DNA from: Methanobacterium sp.
GTDB lineage: Archaea > Methanobacteriota > Methanobacteria > Methanobacteriales > Methanobacteriaceae
Reading direction: 5' to 3'
DNA length: 17,459 bases
NCBI GenBank assembly: GCA_003151535.1
Contig: PLXT01000026.1
Coordinates: 4,501 to 21,959 of the forward strand
Shown: piece after piece, positions 1 to 7,861 of the stretch
Numbering within the stretch: position 1 is the first letter of the stretch
Layout: each line of letters opens with the position of its first letter
Notes under the pieces: model-generated
What the model was told of the DNA's origin: nothing
Seen by the model: only the letters and a program-made list of their open reading frames with translations
The model's database searches: none
Program-made: the position numbers and the translations under genes

Positions 1-358
1 AGGTTAATAGAAATTCTCTAAAGTAAAGTAAAAAAAATCCAAATATCAATCCTATCGGTATTATTAAATCCAAGATTTCACCTTCTTATTACTAATATTA
101 GTTATATTATTAATATTACTATTTAGATTATACTTTAAAAGTTTTAATATATAAAGTTATGCATATAATTCAAAAAAAGAAAAATACCGCAATAAAAAAA
201 AATTAATTCTTAATATTCTTAATATTCTTAAAACTCATTAATTGTATTAAATTTATATTAGAGAATTATTTTTAAGAATACGTTATTCCAAGTGAGTTTA
301 CACTATTTTTAATATTATGAACCTTAGAAGGATTGTGCTCTTTAAAGGACATTAGCAT
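1..358. other. AT-rich intergenic stretch, no gene seen
   Basis: No convincing coding frame or RNA gene is visible here. The stretch is extremely AT-rich and contains a short tandem repeat of a 9-mer (AATATTCTT) around 208-232. It lies downstream of the minus-strand methyltransferase gene and probably holds its T-rich transcription stop, but no hairpin terminator is obvious. Confidence 0.6.
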
Positions 359-976
359 TTATATTTCAACTCTTAATAGTACAACTTTAACATTTACCTT
401 GTCCTTCCTATGGAAATCATAGGTGCGAGGTATAGGGAATGTGTAATGGAATACATGAGATACATTGGCACCTTCTTTTTTGAAGAAATTCGTGACAAAA
501 TCTTCAGTTTCATGTATATGGAATGAGTAAACTACCGGTGCAATTTCAAGAGCTTTAACCATGAATAATCTGTCCGCCTCGTTTCTTTTAGCTTTCTGAG
601 CACCAAATGGAGGGTTTTGTATAACCGTGTCAGCTGATTCGCTGAAATCTCTAATATCACTGGTCACAAACCTGACTTTATCTTGAACTCCTATTTTCAG
701 TGCTTGGACTTCTGCTATTGAAACTGCTTCATTATCAACATCAATACCAACAGATTCTCTAGCACCCATCATAGAAGAACCAATTGTGAATATACCAGTA
801 CCACAACCAAGATCTACAACCTTCATCCCTTCAAGATCTCCAATTGAATAAGCATTCCACAGAACATCAGCAGCTATAACCGCGGGTGTAGAATACTGTT
901 CCAGATCTACTTTAGGATTTTGATGGGGAGGAATATCTTGTAAAGCCATTTCAAGCTGTCTTTGTTTATTAAACAT
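359..976 (-). CDS. METTL5-like RNA N6-adenine methyltransferase
   Basis: This is a 205-residue class I SAM-dependent methyltransferase. The SAM-binding motif I is DLGCGTG at residues 55-61, an acidic motif II follows (GIDVD, about 77-81), and the catalytic NPPFG motif at 121-125 is the type used for exocyclic amino groups of adenine. Length and motif spacing match the archaeal METTL5-like family, whose eukaryotic member modifies an adenine in 18S rRNA. A nucleic-acid substrate, probably rRNA, is therefore likely by family but not shown by the sequence. The protein is soluble with no signal peptide. The chosen ATG has a weak purine-rich AAGGA stretch 9-13 bases upstream. The gene is divergent from pycA and shares a 276-bp AT-rich control region with it. 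HemK/PrmC-type glutamine methyltransferases carry a similar NPP(Y/F), but these are longer and have a different N-terminal domain. Confidence 0.8.
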   Translation of the reverse strand: MFNKQRQLEMALQDIPPHQNPKVDLEQYSTPAVIAADVLWNAYSIGDLEGMKVVDLGCGTGIFTIGSSMMGARESVGIDVDNEAVSIAEVQALKIGVQDKVRFVTSDIRDFSESADTVIQNPPFGAQKAKRNEADRLFMVKALEIAPVVYSFHIHETEDFVTNFFKKEGANVSHVFHYTFPIPRTYDFHRKDKVNVKVVLLRVEI

Positions 977-1171
977 GAAAACAATCCTTATAAGATGGAA
1001 TTAAATAGAAGATCATTCCACATAATGGGGTTAAAATATTATCATTATATAATATGACTTGAATTGAAGATCGAATAAGATTAATAGAAATATTCATTAC
1101 AACTCATTTATAAATAAGGTTTAGTTACTAAGTATAAAATTTATTATATATATATGTCAATATAAAAATAG

Positions 1172-1191
1172 ATATAAAATATTAACGTTAA
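1172..1191 (+). promoter_or_regulatory. Putative pycA-birA promoter with TTAACGTTAA palindrome
   Basis: An archaeal TATA-like sequence (ATATAAAATA, 1172-1181) lies about 75 bp upstream of the pycA start. A perfect 10-bp palindrome, TTAACGTTAA (1182-1191), follows it immediately, where a bound repressor would block TBP/TFB or polymerase. Because the second gene of the operon encodes a BirA with an N-terminal DNA-binding domain, this is a reasonable candidate operator for biotin-dependent autoregulation. That role is inference; the palindrome itself is seen. Other TATA-like runs (for example around 1108-1116) exist in this AT-rich gap. Confidence 0.35.
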
Positions 1192-1252
1192 AAAAAGATT
1201 TCAAAGCTTATTATTAAGGGTATGATAAATAAAATTCTTAAGGAACGATATC

Positions 1253-2737
1253 ATGTTTAAAAAGGTTTTAATAGCCAATCGTGGAGAAATAGCAATACGT
1301 GTAATGAGAGCCTGCAAAGAACTGAAAGTAGACAGTGTTGCAGTATACTCAGATGCCGATAAAAATTCTCTTTTTGCAAAATACGCAGATGAAGCCTATA
1401 ATATTGGCGAACCAGCACCAGCAAAAAGTTACCTGAATATTAATAAAATAATAGACGTTGCATTAAATTCAGGTGCCGAGGCAATACACCCAGGATATGG
1501 ATTCCTTGCAGAAAACTCTCTTCTAGGTGAAGAATGTGAAAAACATGGAATTAAACTAATAGGGCCAAGTGGAAGAGTTATCGAAGAAATGGGAAGTAAA
1601 ATTACCTCTAAAAAACTCATGAAAAAGGCAGGTGTTCCTGTAATACCTGGAGCGAGTAAAGGAATAGATTCTGTAGAAGAAGCCGCTAAAATGGCAGAAG
1701 CTATAGGATATCCAGTTATTATTAAGGCATCAGCAGGTGGTGGCGGAATAGGAATGAGAACCGTCTATGAGGAAGATGAATTGGTAAGAGCCATAGAATC
1801 AACTAAATCCGTTGCGGCATCTGCATTTGGAGATTCTACAGTATACGTAGAGAAGTACGTTGAAGAACCAAGACACATAGAATTTCAGATACTTGCAGAT
1901 GAGCATGGAAACACCATCCATGTAGCAGACAGGGAATGTTCCATACAAAGAAGGCATCAGAAACTTATTGAGGAAGCTCCATCACCAATTATGACAGACG
2001 AACTCAGAGCAGATATGGGTGATACGGCTATTAAGGCAGCAACATCTATAGGATACACCAATGCTGGTACAGTAGAATTTATCTATTCAGATGGTGAATA
2101 TTACTTCCTCGAGATGAACACCCGTATTCAAGTAGAACATCCAATAACTGAAGCAGTTACGGGTGTAGACCTTGTTAAGGAGCAGATCAAAATAGCAGCA
2201 GGTAGAGAAGTTTGCTGTACCCAGAACGATATATCTGTTAGGGGTCATGCAATAGAATGTCGTATAAATGCCGAAGATCCTTTAAACGATTTTGCACCTA
2301 ATCCTGGCAAGATCACAGGTTACAGATCACCTGGTGGTAATGGTGTAAGGGTTGACAGTGGTGTTTACAACAATTATACAATACCACCATATTATGATTC
2401 AATGATATCCAAACTCATAGTGTGGGGAAGAACACGTAACGAAGCTATTGCAAGAATGCAAAGGGCATTGTCAGAATATATTATACTCGGTGTTAAGACA
2501 ACTATACCATTCCATAAGTCAATGATGGCCAATCAACACTTTAGAGATGCAAATCTTCACACACACTTTGTTGACCAGTATAAAAATGAGATTATTGAAA
2601 ACATTGAAAAAGTAATTCAAAAAGATAAGGAAATGGAAGCTCGTCTTAAATCTACATTTTTGCCTTCCCGGAAAGTTGCAGCAGTATCAGCAGCAGTTTC
2701 AAGTTATATGGCAGATTCATTAAAAAAACCCGAATAA
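1253..2737 (+). CDS. pycA: Pyruvate carboxylase subunit A (biotin carboxylase)
   Basis: This 494-residue protein carries out the ATP- and bicarbonate-dependent carboxylation of biotin on the partner subunit PycB, the first half-reaction of pyruvate to oxaloacetate. In methanogens this feeds the incomplete reductive TCA route to 2-oxoglutarate and aspartate. The N-terminal biotin-carboxylase domain starts KKVLIANRGEIAIRV. The ATP-grasp core has Lys116, Lys158 and the glycine-rich loop AGGGGIGMR at 161-169. The active-site segment RRHQKLIEEAPSP is at 233-245, the metal-binding LEMNTRIQVEHP at 286-297, and the C-terminal domain (ECRINAEDP) begins near 335. The length is normal for the archaeal alpha-4-beta-4 two-subunit enzyme, which has no fused biotin carrier. 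birA follows 19 bp downstream on the same strand, as expected for an operon; pycB is not in this window. An acetyl-CoA carboxylase subunit is much less likely in this lineage. Confidence 0.95.
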   Translation: MFKKVLIANRGEIAIRVMRACKELKVDSVAVYSDADKNSLFAKYADEAYNIGEPAPAKSYLNINKIIDVALNSGAEAIHPGYGFLAENSLLGEECEKHGIKLIGPSGRVIEEMGSKITSKKLMKKAGVPVIPGASKGIDSVEEAAKMAEAIGYPVIIKASAGGGGIGMRTVYEEDELVRAIESTKSVAASAFGDSTVYVEKYVEEPRHIEFQILADEHGNTIHVADRECSIQRRHQKLIEEAPSPIMTDELRADMGDTAIKAATSIGYTNAGTVEFIYSDGEYYFLEMNTRIQVEHPITEAVTGVDLVKEQIKIAAGREVCCTQNDISVRGHAIECRINAEDPLNDFAPNPGKITGYRSPGGNGVRVDSGVYNNYTIPPYYDSMISKLIVWGRTRNEAIARMQRALSEYIILGVKTTIPFHKSMMANQHFRDANLHTHFVDQYKNEIIENIEKVIQKDKEMEARLKSTFLPSRKVAAVSAAVSSYMADSLKKPE

Positions 2738-2756
2738 ATGGTAAAGAGGCAGTTAT

Positions 2757-3731
2757 ATGACTAAAAAAATAATATTAAAAACCCTTTACGAAAAAAAAGA
2801 TCAATACGTTCCTTTGGAACAACTAGTAAATGAAACTGGTAAATCCCAAAAAGAAGTAGAGAATGAATTTGATACACTCGAAAATGAGGGATACATTATA
2901 AATCATACTAAATTAGGTTATAGGCTCATTAAAACTCCAAACCTACTTTTACCCTACGAAGTTAAAAAGGGACTCAAAACCAAATTTATGGGCAAAGATA
3001 TCCACTATTTCAAAGAAGTCGATTCAACCAACGATGTTGCAAAGTATTTAGCTGAAAATGGTGCAGAGGGAGGTACAGTAGTAGTAGCTGAAATTCAAAA
3101 TAGGGGTAAGGGTAGAAGAGGTAAAACATGGATATCACCCCCTGGCGGTGTATGGATGAGTATAATACTCAGACCAGACATACCTCCATCAAAAGCACCA
3201 CAATTAACATTAGTAACAGGGGTAGCAGTTGCAGAAACTCTGAAAAAGGAATTGAAACTTGATGTCGGTATTAAATGGCCTAATGATATATTAATAGGAA
3301 ATAAAAAGGTTTGTGGCATATTAACCGAAGTCAACGCTAGTATTAATAAGGTAAACTATGTTGTAGTTGGAATTGGTATAGATATGAACGTTGATGTTCC
3401 ACTTTTCCCACCAGACCTACAAAAAGGGGCAACTTCCCTTAAAAATGAATTGGATACGGAGATAAACGGTGCCATTTTAGTACAAAAATTCCTTCTAAAT
3501 TTAGAAAAGCTATACAACCAATTTACTGATGGTAAATTTCCAGACATATTGAATGAATGGCGTTTCCTTTCAAAAACAATTGGTAATAAGGTTGAAGTCA
3601 GAACTAGAGGTAAAACTATCCGAGGCGATGCAGTAGGAATCAACAAAGACGGTATCCTTATATTAGAACTTGACGATGGCAGTCTAAGAAAAATAATATC
3701 TGGTGAATGTATTCACATGAATACCTCATAA
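2757..3731 (+). CDS. birA: Biotin--protein ligase BirA with N-terminal HTH
   Basis: This 324-residue bifunctional-type biotin ligase activates biotin to biotinyl-5'-AMP and transfers it to the target lysine of the carrier, here presumably PycB. Residues 1-60 form a winged helix-turn-helix. The catalytic domain begins near DIHYFKEVDSTND (81-93) and carries the biotin/AMP loop NRGKGRRGKTWISPPGG (115-131) and KWPNDILIGNKKVCGILTE (about 174-192). The small C-terminal SH3-like domain starts near residue 275. The N-terminal HTH implies a possible second role as a biotin-sensing repressor, as in E. coli BirA; many archaeal homologues lack it. The gene lies 19 bp behind pycA, and an AAGAGG-like sequence precedes the ATG. 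Substrate and enzyme are thus co-transcribed. Family assignment is firm and the repressor role is inference. Confidence 0.93.
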   Translation: MTKKIILKTLYEKKDQYVPLEQLVNETGKSQKEVENEFDTLENEGYIINHTKLGYRLIKTPNLLLPYEVKKGLKTKFMGKDIHYFKEVDSTNDVAKYLAENGAEGGTVVVAEIQNRGKGRRGKTWISPPGGVWMSIILRPDIPPSKAPQLTLVTGVAVAETLKKELKLDVGIKWPNDILIGNKKVCGILTEVNASINKVNYVVVGIGIDMNVDVPLFPPDLQKGATSLKNELDTEINGAILVQKFLLNLEKLYNQFTDGKFPDILNEWRFLSKTIGNKVEVRTRGKTIRGDAVGINKDGILILELDDGSLRKIISGECIHMNTS

Positions 3732-3764
3732 AAAATACTTTTTTAATTATTTACAATATTCTTT
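3732..3764. terminator. Convergent-gene T/A-rich termination region
   Basis: The 33-bp gap between the converging birA and rtcA stop codons contains a T6 run (3739-3744) on the plus strand and A-rich stretches that read as T-rich on the minus strand. No stable hairpin is seen. Oligo-T termination without a stem is usual in archaea, so a bidirectional stop is inferred from composition and position. Confidence 0.35.
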
Positions 3765-4781
3765 TTAAACTATCTTTATAACCGCTGTTTCACCAATAAT
3801 TCCATCAACATGGAATTTTTTATTGACAAACTTCTCTGTAATGTGTATGTTGGTTAGGGCATGTTGTGTAAGTTCAGCTGTTTTTATACTCGAATTTCCA
3901 GCAAGTGCCATATAAGGTATTAGTTGATCACCCATATATTTGTCAACAGCAGATCTACGTGATATATGATATAAAATTTGTTTTGCAGCTTCAGAACCCA
4001 CTATTTCAGCTTTTTTTCCAAGTTCACCTACAGCACTCCCACTTACAGGTGTTAAACCATTAGTCCATAAGAATATGCTAGACCCTGGTCCAACGGCATT
4101 TTGTGAACTTTTAATTTTAATTTCTGAATTGTACCCTTCTCTATGAAGAATATTCTTCGCGCTCTGGGCTTGTCTTTCAGCAATATGCACTGGAAGTTTT
4201 ACAGAATGAGAAATACCACAAATTCTGTCAAATTGGAGGTTTGAAACATTTAATGGTTTTAATTTGGTTATTGGTTCTATTTCAATTTCTAAAATTCCTT
4301 CTCCACGAGGGTAATGCCCCCTCTGAATAATATTGATATTTGCTTTGTATCCCATCGACCTTAAAATTGGAAGTTTGACATTTTCAACATAATCAACACT
4401 CGGGGCCCATCGAACATCTGTGCCACCTGTAATTCTAATCTTAATTGGGCCATCTGCAAAAGCTGCTGGAATCATAAATGCCTGAAGTATTAGAGAGATA
4501 CTACCAGCAGTTCCTATATCAATTTTATAAATTCCTCCATTCAAAGATTTGGGATTGAAAGAAATTTCAGTTGATCCTACATTTAATCCCTTAACTGATG
4601 CATTTGAAAGATCTGCTACAGCTTTAACAGCATTCATATGTTGAGCCATAAGTCCGGGTTTAGGCCTGCCAGAACGTATGTTTGTTATATGGACTGGTTT
4701 GGATGTGACCGCTGAAAGAGCTGTTGCAATACGAAGTACTGATCCTCCGCCTTCACCATAGGATCCATCAATTTCAATCAA
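3765..4781 (-). CDS. rtcA: RNA 3'-terminal phosphate cyclase
   Basis: This 338-residue enzyme of the RtcA/RPTC family converts an RNA 3'-phosphate (or 2'-phosphate) end to a 2',3'-cyclic phosphate through a covalent His-AMP intermediate, with ATP as donor. The N-terminal signature IDGSYGEGGGSVLRIATALS (residues 4-23) is intact. RSGRPKPGLMAQH follows at 36-48, and the GGTDVRWAPS segment at 119-128. The catalytic histidine is His307 in ELTQHALTN near the C-terminus. Full length is normal for the family, and the histidine shows it is the cyclase rather than the non-catalytic Rcl1 relative. It is the last gene of a minus-strand group, 79 bp behind the PLP-enzyme gene. Clustering with a NYN-domain putative RNase suggests an RNA-end processing module, which is inference. 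Confidence 0.93.
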   Translation of the reverse strand: MIEIDGSYGEGGGSVLRIATALSAVTSKPVHITNIRSGRPKPGLMAQHMNAVKAVADLSNASVKGLNVGSTEISFNPKSLNGGIYKIDIGTAGSISLILQAFMIPAAFADGPIKIRITGGTDVRWAPSVDYVENVKLPILRSMGYKANINIIQRGHYPRGEGILEIEIEPITKLKPLNVSNLQFDRICGISHSVKLPVHIAERQAQSAKNILHREGYNSEIKIKSSQNAVGPGSSIFLWTNGLTPVSGSAVGELGKKAEIVGSEAAKQILYHISRRSAVDKYMGDQLIPYMALAGNSSIKTAELTQHALTNIHITEKFVNKKFHVDGIIGETAVIKIV

Positions 4782-4860
4782 TATTTAACCCCCATACACT
4801 TTGTTTAATTGTGAAAAATAATACGTAATTATTGATTTTAAAGATTTTTTTTTAAGTTAT

Positions 4861-6021
4861 TTAATAATAAAGAATTGATTTACAGGCTTTAGTATCATCA
4901 ATGATCCTTATAAGTTGTGTGAGGGTTTCACTAAAAGATTCAACAATATTTTGTATTGTTATTCTTTCTGCATCATTGGATGCCAGGTCAATACGTATGG
5001 TAGAGGATGTTCCAGGCATACCCACTGCGGGTATGGTTATAATACCATGATTTCTAAGTAGTAACATTGAAAAAAGATATGCTAGATCATTATGATTTAT
5101 ATCGGTTATTATATCCCTATTATTCAATTCTAATTTAAGTTCTTCGGGTTTTAACATAACACCAGTTGGAGTCTCTTTAATACCTTTAAAGTCATTTATT
5201 AAACCGTTGTACAGATCATGTTTATTAATAAAAGCTTCTAATATTCTTTCAGGGCTCAAATTTTCGAGTGCACGTACCATACCTGCCACCAGGGGTGGTT
5301 GAGCTTCTAATCCAAATTGATGAGCCTTTGTTTTAATTTGAAGCATAACATCTGTTTTACCGGACATTAATCCTCCCCTAGGCCCATCCATCAGCTTATC
5401 AGTACTTGTTATAGTAATATCTGCACCAATATCCATTGCACGTGGCTGTTTATACACAACAGTACGTAATCGGGCTCCAGAAGCATCATCAACAAAAACG
5501 GTTATTTCATTAGATTTTGAAATTTCTATTACCCTTAAAAAATCTTTTAAATTAATTACCTCATGATCCATTGTTGATCCGGTAATGAAAACGAGCGAAG
5601 TATTATCAGTGATTTCAAAGTCATTTATATCCTCAAATTCCCTATAATTAGCACCCACTAATTCTGCACTTCGAGGGATTGATGGGTGAGCTGGAGATTT
5701 AGGAAGAAAGTGCACTATTTCATCACCTTCGTTAACCAGTGCAAGTACAGCTGCCAGGATCCCTGAACTCGTTCTATTGAGTGCAAGTATCTTTTCACCA
5801 CCTAGATGAATCTTACCAAGTGTTTGAACAGCTTCTTCAAACACGGCAGGACCTGCATAAGTTTCTAAAAGAGCTTTATCCTCGGCCAGAATTGGAAATC
5901 CTCCAGCTAATCCTGTTAAATCATAAAAACCTTTTCTCCCATCGCTTTGAAGTATTAATTTAATTATCCTGAGTGAGGCATCTCTCTTATTAACCTCGTC
6001 AGTTAATGAATTAACAAGCAT
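4861..6021 (-). CDS. PLP-dependent enzyme of the MJ0158 (SelA-like) family
   Basis: This 386-residue fold-type I pyridoxal-phosphate enzyme resembles the archaeal MJ0158/TIGR03576 group, once annotated as selenocysteine synthase (SelA). The likely Schiff-base lysine is Lys209 in TSTDKLMDGPRGG, followed by the GPRGGL turn typical of SelA-like enzymes. The cofactor aspartate lies in FVDDASGAR (residues 176-184) and the phosphate-cup segment near NRTSSGILA (82-90). The M. jannaschii relative is known to bind PLP but, as far as I recall, does not make selenocysteinyl-tRNA, so the substrate is unknown. The gene begins 9 bp after the NYN gene stops, indicating co-transcription, and rtcA follows. 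No strong ribosome binding site precedes the ATG, consistent with translational coupling. Cystathionine or threonine-aldolase functions cannot be excluded from sequence alone. Confidence 0.82.
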   Translation of the reverse strand: MLVNSLTDEVNKRDASLRIIKLILQSDGRKGFYDLTGLAGGFPILAEDKALLETYAGPAVFEEAVQTLGKIHLGGEKILALNRTSSGILAAVLALVNEGDEIVHFLPKSPAHPSIPRSAELVGANYREFEDINDFEITDNTSLVFITGSTMDHEVINLKDFLRVIEISKSNEITVFVDDASGARLRTVVYKQPRAMDIGADITITSTDKLMDGPRGGLMSGKTDVMLQIKTKAHQFGLEAQPPLVAGMVRALENLSPERILEAFINKHDLYNGLINDFKGIKETPTGVMLKPEELKLELNNRDIITDINHNDLAYLFSMLLLRNHGIITIPAVGMPGTSSTIRIDLASNDAERITIQNIVESFSETLTQLIRIIDDTKACKSILYY

Positions 6022-6030
6022 TTTTAAAAC

Positions 6031-6528
6031 CTATTCATGCTTTTTATTTAAATCAGATTTTAAAATAATTGCGCTATCTGCAGAGTTCTGTAGTGCTGCA
6101 CTGAAACCAGGCTCAGCACCTATTACAATGGTTTCCTTTCCATTTTCCTTTGCCTTATTAATTATGGGTAAAAAATCAGCATCTCGAGTCATAAGAGCAA
6201 TAACATCAATATTAGGATTATAAATTAATTCCATGGCCTCAACTGCCATATAAACATCTGTGTCACCAGCAACAACAATAGGTGTAAAACCCTGATTAAC
6301 AATTGCCTCTATGAGTTTATCAGAAGCATACTGATTTAAAAGAACTTTACCAACCCTCATGTTACCATATTCAGAAACAATGTCTCTTACAACATCAAGA
6401 TTAAGGCTGAACTCCTTACGTAACATATTTGGACCATCTACTAGGAGACCAATATTTTTCCCTCCAGATTCACTCCTTTTTAGGGGAATATAATCCTTTA
6501 AGGAACTTAATTTTTCAAAACTGCGCAT
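6031..6528 (-). CDS. NYN/PIN-like domain protein (TIGR00288 type), putative RNase
   Basis: This 165-residue protein has the LabA/NYN branch of the PIN-like nuclease fold. Conserved acidic residues sit in the expected places: LLVDGPNMLR at 28-37 (Asp31), GDTDVYMAVEA at 88-98 (Asp89, Asp91) and TRDADFLPII at 114-123 (Asp116, Asp118). These would coordinate one or two metal ions for RNA cleavage. It matches a methanogen-wide family of conserved proteins annotated only as TIGR00288 or NYN-domain. The ATG is supported by GGAGGA at 6538-6543, nine bases upstream. It is the first gene of an operon with the PLP enzyme and rtcA. An endoribonuclease whose products carry 3'-phosphates would fit with RtcA, but that link is speculation. 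Confidence 0.8.
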   Translation of the reverse strand: MRSFEKLSSLKDYIPLKRSESGGKNIGLLVDGPNMLRKEFSLNLDVVRDIVSEYGNMRVGKVLLNQYASDKLIEAIVNQGFTPIVVAGDTDVYMAVEAMELIYNPNIDVIALMTRDADFLPIINKAKENGKETIVIGAEPGFSAALQNSADSAIILKSDLNKKHE

Positions 6529-6537
6529 TGTAATTAT

Positions 6538-6574
6538 TCCTCCATGTACTAATGAGAAAATTTATTTATAGTTG
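6538..6574 (-). promoter_or_regulatory. Promoter and RBS of the NYN-PLP-rtcA operon
   Basis: On the minus strand a TATA-like CTATAAATAAA lies at about 6562-6572 and a strong ribosome binding site GGAGGA at 6538-6543. The spacing predicts transcription starting near 6545, giving a very short leader that still includes the ribosome binding site. The start position is inferred from the usual 25-bp TATA-to-start distance. Confidence 0.4.
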
Positions 6575-6841
6575 TAAATCAGGACATATAAACTCATAAA
6601 ATTGAGTTGATTGTTTATTAAAATAATAAACATATTACATCCTAGAATTTTATGTACATATATTGAATTATTTAGAATTAATACAGATTAGATTAATTCT
6701 AGTTTATTCAAAGATACTATATGAACCTCATTGGTATATAACTGTTACAAATTAACTTTAGAATTATTCTTTTTGGAAAAAATAATATTTTACAATTAAT
6801 TAAATTTATTGAGTTTAATAAAAAAAGTTCTTAAAAAAAAT

Positions 6842-6872
6842 AATGTAAAAAAAAAATGTAAAAAAAAAATTA
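6842..6872 (-). terminator. Double oligo-T terminator of the 112-residue gene
   Basis: Two copies of ATGT followed by a ten-A run (6843-6856 and 6856-6869) read on the minus strand as two consecutive T10 tracts, 15 bases after the stop codon. Consecutive oligo-U stretches without a hairpin are the usual archaeal terminator, so this is a good candidate. Confidence 0.5.
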
Positions 6873-6883
6873 AAAATTGATAT

Positions 6884-7222
6884 TTATTCGATTTCCAACG
6901 AGAATGAATCTTTGAAAAGGTCCTTAACAACCTTCAAATCATTAGGTTTAAGTTTTGATACAGTTACTTTATCTTCAATTTTTATGAGATATTCTGCATC
7001 TACAATCTCTCCTTGATCATTCATATATAAGAAAAGGCCGTCTGCAAAGAGCAGTGGATCCCTAGATGGGAGAAAAACTTCGAATCTTATGAGCACTTCA
7101 GACCCATAAATACTATCATGCAGCCCTAACATCTTTTCTTCACTTTTAAGAGCTTCTTTGAATATTTTCATCCTTGCTTTAAGTTCTTTATCAATTGATA
7201 TTGTATCCTTCTTAGTTGCCAT
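6884..7222 (-). CDS. Conserved-looking 112-residue hypothetical protein
   Basis: I do not recognise this family. The protein is soluble and charged. An N-terminal amphipathic, possibly coiled-coil helix (about residues 10-33) is followed by a predicted mixed alpha/beta region (VLIRFEVFLPSRD, then GLFLYMNDQGEIVDAEYLIK) and a C-terminal helix ending in an acidic tail. No cysteine, signal peptide or membrane segment is seen. The ATG is well supported by GGTGG eight bases upstream, codon use matches the neighbouring housekeeping genes, and a double oligo-T tract follows the stop. These points make it a real, single-gene transcription unit. Function is unknown; the shape suggests a small regulatory or structural protein. 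Confidence 0.65.
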   Translation of the reverse strand: MATKKDTISIDKELKARMKIFKEALKSEEKMLGLHDSIYGSEVLIRFEVFLPSRDPLLFADGLFLYMNDQGEIVDAEYLIKIEDKVTVSKLKPNDLKVVKDLFKDSFSLEIE

Positions 7223-7367
7223 AAAATTGCCACCATTTTAGTTATTAGATTAAATCTTTTTTAACTCGCTGAATATAATAAGTTTAATAAAACATTATAA
7301 TGGTTACTATAAAAGGTTCACTTTTTTTGTAACAAAATTATATACATTAAACGAATAAATTCATTGT

Positions 7368-7861
7368 ATGGACATATTAGAAGATTCACTATTTAAAGCT
7401 TTTATTCAAAATCCTGGTATTCGTAAAGGTACAATCACACGCTATAACACTCAACTAAAAATGTACTGTAATTTTATTGAAAAAAACTCCTACCGAGTTA
7501 ATAGATGAAGCTGGAAAAGAGGAAGATCTTCAGATACGTATGCGGAATAGATCTGTCAAGAAATATTTATTAGATTTTAAAGATTATATGGAAACAAATC
7601 AAAAAATGATATCAAATTAGCTCTGAAAAATTGTAACCCTAAATTTCAGGCCATAAACCTACTCATGTCTTCATCTGGTATGGGTAGTGCTGAGGTAAGG
7701 TCATTATCCTATAAGCAACTATTAGAATCCTTGCAGGAGTATATTAAATTCCCTAAAAACAGTATGGTTAGTGCACATATAAACTTATCAGTTTAGTAGA
7801 AGAAAAGCTAAAAGAAAATGAGCTAATTGTACCAATGTGGGCACTCATCGATAATCTCTAG
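7368..7861 (+). pseudogene. Tyrosine recombinase (integrase) remnant, frameshifted and truncated
   Basis: Three reading frames must be joined to read this gene. Frame one starts at the ATG at 7368 and shows the SAM-like N-terminal DNA-binding domain (FKAFIQNPGIRKGTITRYN) before a stop at 7506. Frame two picks up near 7483 after an A7 run with TPTELIDEAGKEED and MRNRSVKKYLLDFKDYME, ending at 7620. Frame three from about 7605 shows the start of the catalytic domain, INLLMSSSGMGSAEVRSLSY, including the first catalytic arginine. A further frame from about 7784 gives ISLVEEKLKENELIVPMW. The middle between the N-terminal and catalytic domains looks shortened, and the His-x-x-Arg and Tyr regions are missing. 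A TATA-like AATTATATA at about 7337-7345 would give an almost leaderless transcript. It is surely non-functional. The family resembles integrases of archaeal proviruses and plasmids. Confidence 0.8.

Larger units (their letters stand above)
6529..6883. other. 355-bp AT-rich intergenic region
   Basis: This gap lies between two minus-strand genes. Its right end is the terminator of the 112-residue hypothetical and its left end the promoter of the NYN operon. Between about 6580 and 6830 I see only AT-rich sequence without a frame, RNA gene or notable repeat. Confidence 0.5.

Noticed and set aside
205..233. Short tandem repeat of AATATTCTT
   Set aside because: Three low-complexity copies in very AT-rich DNA, most likely chance or simple slippage without functional support.
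3095..3646. Two minus-strand frames opposite birA
   Set aside because: Both are antisense to well-conserved BirA motifs; no ribosome binding site is present.
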